From assembly GCA_037384425.1 (NCBI GenBank), contig JARROA010000014.1, positions 1-64,000 of the forward strand: a DNA stretch of 64,000 bases, read 5' to 3'. The DNA comes from Thiodiazotropha sp037384425. GTDB lineage: Bacteria; Pseudomonadota; Gammaproteobacteria; Chromatiales; Chromatiaceae. Positions 59,386 to 64,000 of this stretch are shown here, in pieces; the first letter of the stretch is position 1, and every line of letters starts with the position of its first letter. The notes below the pieces were generated by a model, which did no database searches, had not been told where the DNA came from, and worked only from the letters and a program-made list of their open reading frames with translations. Position numbers and translations under genes: made by a program.

Positions 59386-59901
59386 ATGGACACGATTGTT
59401 GTACTCATCTTCATCGCCCTTCTTGTCTGGGCCGTCTTCATCTACAACCGCCTGGTACGCGACCGCAACCGGGTGCTGGCTGGGTGGAGCGATATCGAGG
59501 TTCAGCTCAAACGCCGCCACGATCTGCTTCCCAAGCTGGTCAATGCGGTCAAGCAGTATGCCGGTTACGAGCAAGCCACCCTGTCAACGATCGTCGAGCT
59601 GCGCAGCCGTGCCGCCGCCGCTGCAACCGTTGGCGATCGGGGTGATCTCGAAGCCGAGTTGGGCGACGGTATTCTGCGTCTGCTGGCCATTGCCGAGGCC
59701 TATCCGGATCTCAAGGCAAACCAGAACTTTCTCGACCTGCAACATAATATCAGCGAGGTGGAGAACCACATCCAGTACGCCCGCCGTTACTACAACGGCG
59801 CGGTGCGCAACCTTAACACCCGTATCGACTCCTTTCCGGATCTGCTGATCGCAAAGGCGTTCGGCTATCGCTACGCCGAATACTTTGCGCTCGAGAAATG
59901 A
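59386..59901 (+). CDS. LemA family protein
   Basis: A 171-residue LemA protein. One N-terminal membrane helix (about residues 4-22) is followed by an extended helical domain with RVLAGWSDIEVQLKRRHDLLPKL and QYARRYYNGAVRNLNTRIDSFP, which are the LemA signature segments. The role is unknown; such proteins often sit next to DUF2207 (as here) and are thought to organise envelope processes. The stop (TGA 59899-59901) is one base from the next gene. Confidence 0.93.
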   Translation: MDTIVVLIFIALLVWAVFIYNRLVRDRNRVLAGWSDIEVQLKRRHDLLPKLVNAVKQYAGYEQATLSTIVELRSRAAAAATVGDRGDLEAELGDGILRLLAIAEAYPDLKANQNFLDLQHNISEVENHIQYARRYYNGAVRNLNTRIDSFPDLLIAKAFGYRYAEYFALEK

Positions 59902-59902
59902 G

Positions 59903-61816
59903 ATGAAACGTCTGCTGCTACTGTTATTCCTCCTGAATGCAATTACCGCAAATGCCGATGAGCGTATTCTCGATTTTCACAGCGACATAAGGGTGGATGT
60001 GGATGGCAGCATGGAGGTCAGCGAGACGATCAGAGTCCGTGCGGAGGGTCGGGCGATTAAGCGCGGTATCTTCCGCGACTTCCCCACCGACTACCGCGAC
60101 GATCAGGGCAACCGCTATCGTGTCGGCTTCGATCTCCTTGCAGTACAGCGCGACGGTCTCGAGGAGAACCACCACAGCGAACGCCAGGGCAACGGCGTGC
60201 GTGTCTATATCGGCAACGCCAACGTGCGTCTGACGCCCGGTGACTACACCTATACCATCACCTACCGCACTGACCGCCAGCTCGGTTTCTTCAGCGATCA
60301 CGACGAACTCTATTGGAACGTGACCGGCAACGGGTGGGACTTTCCCATCGAGCACGCAAGCGCCAGGGTCCACCTGCCGGACGACATAGGAAGTGATCGG
60401 ATCGGGGCCGAGGCCTACACTGGTCCCAGCGGCGCCCGGGGGGAGGACTACCGGGCCGAGACTCTGGAGGAGGGCGCCTATTTCGAAACCACCCGGCCAC
60501 TCGGCCCCCGCGAGGGGCTGACCCTGGTGGTCAGCTGGCCAAAGGGGATCGTGCATGAGCCGACAGGCCGGGAGCGCCTCTCATGGTTGCTCGAGGACAA
60601 CCGGGATCTGGCCGCCGGCCTGATCGGCCTGTTGTTGCTGACCGGCTTGTATCTGGCGGTATGGTTTCGCGTCGGCCGCGATCCGGAGCCCGGCGTAGTG
60701 ATCCCACAATACGACCCACCGGCCGGTTTCTCGCCTGCCGCAGCACGCTACATTTCTCGCATGGGCCATGACGACAAGACCTTCACCGCCGCCCTGGTGA
60801 GTCTGGCGGTGAAGGGCTATCTCAGGCTGGAACAGAACGACGACGAGTACACAGCGATACGCAGCAACAAGCTGCCAGGCGGTGACCTCGGGCCCGGCGA
60901 AAAACGCTTGCTAAAATCCCTGTTCGACAAACGTAGATTGAAGAGCGTGCCCTTCAAGCAGAAGCACCATGCCCGTATCCGCTCCGCCATCGCGGCGAAC
61001 AAGAATGCGCTGGCTATCAACTACGACAAGGTCTATTTCCTGACCAACCGTATCTGGCTGGTTCCGGGCATCCTCATTACCGTCCTTACCCTGATCGCCA
61101 GTATTTCGATGAGCGCAAGCGAAGACGCCATGGTGGGCGCTTTCATGCTGGTGTGGCTGTCGGGCTGGTCGGTCGGGGTGCTGTTCCTGGGGCGCACGGC
61201 CTACAGTGCCTGGCGCAGCGCCGACAGCGCCATCGGCTACGGTTCGGCCATCGGCTCCACCCTGTTCGCCCTGCCGTTCTTCATCGGTGAGCTGGTGGGT
61301 TTTGGCGTGTTGATCTCTGTGACCTCCTTCTCCATGTTGGTCGTTCTGCTGCTGCTCCTCGGCATCAATGTCCTTTTCTACCAGTTGCTGAAAGCACCGA
61401 CCCTCGCCGGTCGCAAGGTGCTCGACAAGCTGGAGGGACTGCGCCTCTATCTGGAAGTGGCGGAAAAGGAAGAGCTGCGGTTCAAGCACCCGCCGGAAAA
61501 GACGCCGGAACTGTTCGAGCGTCTGTTCCCCTACGCCCTGGCACTGGATGTGGAGCAGCCTTGGGCCGAACGCTTCACCGCCGTGTTTGCCCAGCTGGAA
61601 AGTGAACAGCGGCCCTATACACCCGGCTGGTATCAGGGCAGGAGGTTCAACACCCATGCCATCGGCGGTTTCGCCGATTCCATGGGCGGCTCCCTGAGCA
61701 GCGCCATCGCCTCCTCCTCAACCGCGCCTGGATCGCGTTCGGGTAGCAGCGGCTTTGGCGGTGGCGGAGGCTCCTCAGGCGGTGGTGGCGGCGGTGGCGG
61801 CGGCGGGGGATGGTAG
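59903..61816 (+). CDS. DUF2207 membrane protein with Gly-rich tail
   Basis: A 637-residue protein with a signal peptide (to about residue 19), an extracytoplasmic beta domain (about 22-220: DFHSDIRVDVDGSMEVSETI), a membrane segment (about 232-252), a cytoplasmic domain, several helices (about 375-500), and a C-terminal tail of mostly glycine ending GGW. This is the standard DUF2207 layout beside LemA. The ATG at 59903 has a cleavable leader (KRLLLLLFLLNAITANA). No enzymatic function is established. Confidence 0.92.
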   Translation: MKRLLLLLFLLNAITANADERILDFHSDIRVDVDGSMEVSETIRVRAEGRAIKRGIFRDFPTDYRDDQGNRYRVGFDLLAVQRDGLEENHHSERQGNGVRVYIGNANVRLTPGDYTYTITYRTDRQLGFFSDHDELYWNVTGNGWDFPIEHASARVHLPDDIGSDRIGAEAYTGPSGARGEDYRAETLEEGAYFETTRPLGPREGLTLVVSWPKGIVHEPTGRERLSWLLEDNRDLAAGLIGLLLLTGLYLAVWFRVGRDPEPGVVIPQYDPPAGFSPAAARYISRMGHDDKTFTAALVSLAVKGYLRLEQNDDEYTAIRSNKLPGGDLGPGEKRLLKSLFDKRRLKSVPFKQKHHARIRSAIAANKNALAINYDKVYFLTNRIWLVPGILITVLTLIASISMSASEDAMVGAFMLVWLSGWSVGVLFLGRTAYSAWRSADSAIGYGSAIGSTLFALPFFIGELVGFGVLISVTSFSMLVVLLLLLGINVLFYQLLKAPTLAGRKVLDKLEGLRLYLEVAEKEELRFKHPPEKTPELFERLFPYALALDVEQPWAERFTAVFAQLESEQRPYTPGWYQGRRFNTHAIGGFADSMGGSLSSAIASSSTAPGSRSGSSGFGGGGGSSGGGGGGGGGGGW

Positions 61817-61837
61817 CGGCCCTCTGGTTTGATCGCT

Positions 61838-61963
61838 GCCTACGCCAGCAAGATCAACCCCATGACGCCGCAGATCTACAGGTATCTCAACTTCGGCAAG
61901 ATGGACGAGTATGCGACCTCGGCCAAGCGGGAGCAGCAGACAGCCTTCAGGCTGATCGCCTGA
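61838..61963 (+). pseudogene. Decayed 3' fragment of a second acnB gene
   Basis: The frame read from 61838 encodes AYASKINPMTPQIYRYLNF and GKMDEYATSAKREQQTAF, then RLIA and TGA. It aligns without gaps to the last 41 residues of AcnB (25 of 41 identical, including YLNF, KMDEY and LIA-stop). No start or upstream part of acnB is present. It follows 21 bases after the DUF2207 stop. This is a relic of a duplicate acnB, separated from the intact copy by lemA and DUF2207. Confidence 0.8.
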
Positions 61964-62026
61964 GTGAGGTTGCCGCCCGGAGAGCGACTTCTCCGGGTGG
62001 CTTTGTAGCTCAGCTTGCCTTTCCGG

Positions 62027-62864
62027 TTACTCAGTCGAGTATCCGCGCGGGCGACGATTGCGCCAGCCCAGGGCAATCAATCCAAGCAGCAGAAGTGAGA
62101 TTGTCTCGGGTTCGGGAACGGCGGCAACCGCCAGCTCATCATAAAACTTGAAACCGAAGTTACTGGCTGGATCACCACTGACGTGGTTCGGGAACGGCGG
62201 CAACCGCCAGCTCATCATAAAACTTGAAACCGAAGTTACTGGCTGGATCACCACTGACGTGTGTGAAGGCATAGAGAGAGCCGGTGAGGCTGTAGATGTG
62301 CCCGTCAAACAAAGTAACCTCATAGGCCGCCTCGTGATCGAAGTAGGGGGCCAGGCTGGTGATGGCAACGCCAGCGGTTTCATCAAAAAGCGTCAGTGAT
62401 ACAGGCGAAGCACCTTCCATGGCGGCATAGAGGTCCATCGATGAATCACCCTCCATCACTTGAAATCTCAAGTTGAGATCGGTCTCGGCGGAGGCATTAC
62501 CGGTAGCTCCCGGCACAGAGGATGTCAAATTGCCGAGGACGATAGAAAAACGATAGTACTCGTAACTGAGAAAGGCATCGTTTACGACGCCATAGGATGC
62601 GGTGTAAAAATAGGCATCGTCAATTGGGACGATCGCTGTCCTTTCGCTTACCAGAGTGTATCCAGTGAACAGCGCCGATGGAAAAAGGGGGCCTGAGAAG
62701 GTGCTCAAGGTGGTGCCTGGATTGGAGACCGCGCCGGGATCGTAAGTGACCTGAGCATGAGCCGAGGTGTAATCATCAATGATATTTATGATTGCCGAAT
62801 TGGCGGGCGATGCCAGACACAGGCTGAATACCGCCAAAAGCATAGTGAATAGTGACTTGAACAT
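62027..62864 (-). pseudogene. PEP-CTERM secreted protein, frameshifted by a 76-bp duplication
   Basis: From ATG 62864 a 230-residue frame has a signal peptide (to about 23, ANSA) and a secreted beta-rich domain, ending VPEP-RQW then stop at about 62172. The remainder of the sorting signal, VPEPETISLLLLGLIALG with WRNRRPRG, is in another frame to 62027. A 76-bp tandem duplication (62109-62184 and 62185-62260) shifts the frame. Removing one copy leaves 762 bases, or 253 codons plus stop, with the full signal. Secretion without C-terminal sorting is likely for the present allele. The fold of the body is unknown. Confidence 0.85.
62109..62260. repeat. 76-bp perfect tandem duplication
   Basis: Two identical copies of 76 bases, 62109-62184 and 62185-62260, with one further identical base. 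Not a multiple of three. It covers the codons for the end of the mature domain and VPEP of the sorting signal. Confidence 0.92.
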
Positions 62865-63256
62865 AGATCAGATCTCCGTTTCATCAGTTTAATAATTCCA
62901 TTCGAGACAAGGTGTAAAAACTCGATTCGTTTTTACTGCGATGACAGATAAGCTCTCGCTTGGGATCTGCAACAGGCAAACTATTCATCGTTTTGTGGAA
63001 AGTGTGTTTCTACCTGTTGAAATATCAAATGCAACTTTTATTCCTAAGTTTCAATGGCTCAACAATTCAATGGCTTGATTATTTAGGAAGAGAGAGGCCG
63101 GCGTGTTTTGTAAATAGTTCCGACACATTTCTATGGGTAAAGAGGTCCTGATTGTTTCTAGATGTCATCACGAGTGAGATGTTTTTGGTAGAGATGATTC
63201 GACAATGCAGCGCAATAATCAGACATAAGTATGACTGATGGCCGATGTGGTCCCGG
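62865..63256. other. Gap of about 390 bases
   Basis: Upstream region of the PEP-CTERM gene and downstream region of the EAL gene. It is relatively AT-rich, and I see no supported gene or repeat. Confidence 0.5.
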
Positions 63257-64000
63257 CTAAACGCTGTTCGCTTGATTGATGCCGTCTGTTTTCATGCCTG
63301 TCGAAGCCTGGGGATTCGTCAATGGATCGATTTTGGCGAGGTCCATAGGCGGGGACAGAAAGTGCCCTTGCACATAGTCCACGCCCGATTCGAACAGGAA
63401 GCGAAGGATCTCGGCGCTTTCGACATATTCGGCGATGGTTTGCTTGCCCAGTGAGTGAGCGATGTCGTTGATGGACTGGACGATTGCCCGGTCGCCTGAA
63501 TCTCCCACCACTCCCCGGACGAACAGTCCGTCTATTTTTACAAAATCAACCGGCAGGTTTTTCAGGTGCGAAAAGGATGAAAAGCCGCAGCCGAAATCGT
63601 CCAAAGCGAAGCGGCAACCCAGCTCACTCAGCCGGGCAATCAGTTCGTTGGCGGAGACGAGGTTTGAGACGGCAGAGGTCTCGGTGATTTCGAAAATCAC
63701 CTTGCCGGGATCGACCTCGCTGTCGACGATCAGGGACTCAATGTCGTCGATCAGAGATTCGTCGGCGATGGTCTGGCCGGAGAGATTGATGGTGAACAGC
63801 CCCTTATAGTCCATGCGCTGTAAGTGGGACAGTCTTTTCAGCGCGGCGTTGATGACCCAGAAATCGATTTTGTCCATCATGTTGAAGCGCTCTGCCGTTG
63901 GTAGAAATGCCCCTGGAAAGATCATGCCCCATTCCGGATCATCCAGGCGCAACAACACTTCATTGATGTGGAGCTCCTGTGGCACGATGGAGAGCAACTG
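63257..64000 (-). CDS. EAL-domain protein, C-terminal part (c-di-GMP phosphodiesterase)
   Basis: Open at the window edge; about 247 residues seen. The EAL domain continues from upstream and holds LRLDDPEWG, NLSG, EITETSA, LDDFGCGFSSFSHLKNLPVDFVKIDG, TIAEYVE and GVDYVQGHFLSPP. The metal and catalytic residues (E in EITE, DDF, K in KIDG, E in AEYVE) are present, so it may be an active phosphodiesterase. The start of the EAL motif itself and any N-terminal sensory or GGDEF part are outside the window. Confidence 0.9.
   Translation of the reverse strand, partial: QLLSIVPQELHINEVLLRLDDPEWGMIFPGAFLPTAERFNMMDKIDFWVINAALKRLSHLQRMDYKGLFTINLSGQTIADESLIDDIESLIVDSEVDPGKVIFEITETSAVSNLVSANELIARLSELGCRFALDDFGCGFSSFSHLKNLPVDFVKIDGLFVRGVVGDSGDRAIVQSINDIAHSLGKQTIAEYVESAEILRFLFESGVDYVQGHFLSPPMDLAKIDPLTNPQASTGMKTDGINQANSV

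Noticed and set aside
62960..63151. 63-codon plus-strand frame in the gap before the EAL gene
   Set aside because: No ribosome-binding site, no similarity, and composition typical of AT-rich intergenic sequence.

Overview
The window is chromosomal DNA of a GC-rich gammaproteobacterium. Much of the gene order matches the conserved block known from Pseudomonas and relatives: purB-hflD-mnmA, icd, cspD, clpS-clpA, infA, bpt-aat, trxB, ftsK-lolA-rarA, crcB, serS and a yccA homologue. Large multihaem cytochromes, PEP-CTERM sorting genes and c-di-GMP proteins suggest an environmental, redox-versatile lineage, perhaps a sulfur- or iron-associated Chromatiales-like organism. That placement is inference.

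Layout. 0-10.3 kb: housekeeping genes, mostly on the minus strand (AlkD-like glycosylase, Nudix hydrolase, GNAT, RoxA, PurB, HflD, MnmA, RluE-like synthase, a diguanylate cyclase). 10.4-15.3 kb: icd, cspD, clpS, clpA, infA. 15.4-21.9 kb: a tightly overlapping seven-gene minus-strand operon with a TonB-dependent receptor, a periplasmic protein, a NapH-like Fe-S protein, a CcdA/DsbD-like protein, ExbB, ExbD and TonB. It looks like an outer-membrane uptake system with its own electron supply. 22.1-31.2 kb: bpt, a broken aat, a PilZ protein, trxB, ald, ftsK, lolA, rarA.

31.4-44.1 kb is an accessory block between rarA and crcB and is the most striking part. It holds a Sel1/ankyrin protein, an Fe-S/FAD oxidoreductase, a cytochrome-b-like membrane protein, a 21-haem cytochrome (seven three-haem units), a 41-42-haem cytochrome with seven exact 279-bp tandem repeats, and a SPOR/TPR outer-membrane beta-barrel protein. 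Together they read as a trans-envelope electron conduit. A separate lipoprotein with four PKD domains and nine haem motifs lies at 49.9-53.3 kb. A TGGGA-N6-TCCCA dyad lies upstream of both loci.

44.2-47.5 kb: crcB, DUF190, serS, a 59-aa membrane protein, a YccA homologue and tRNA-Ser(UGA). 47.5-49.9 kb is an AT-richer island next to the tRNA. 53.7-64 kb: a PEP-CTERM-associated acyltransferase, a LysR regulator divergent from acnB, LemA and DUF2207 genes, a decayed 3' fragment of a second acnB, a PEP-CTERM gene broken by a 76-bp tandem duplication, and the C-terminal part of an EAL protein.

Two subfamilies of palindromic REP-like elements are scattered through the intergenic gaps, often as head-to-head pairs.
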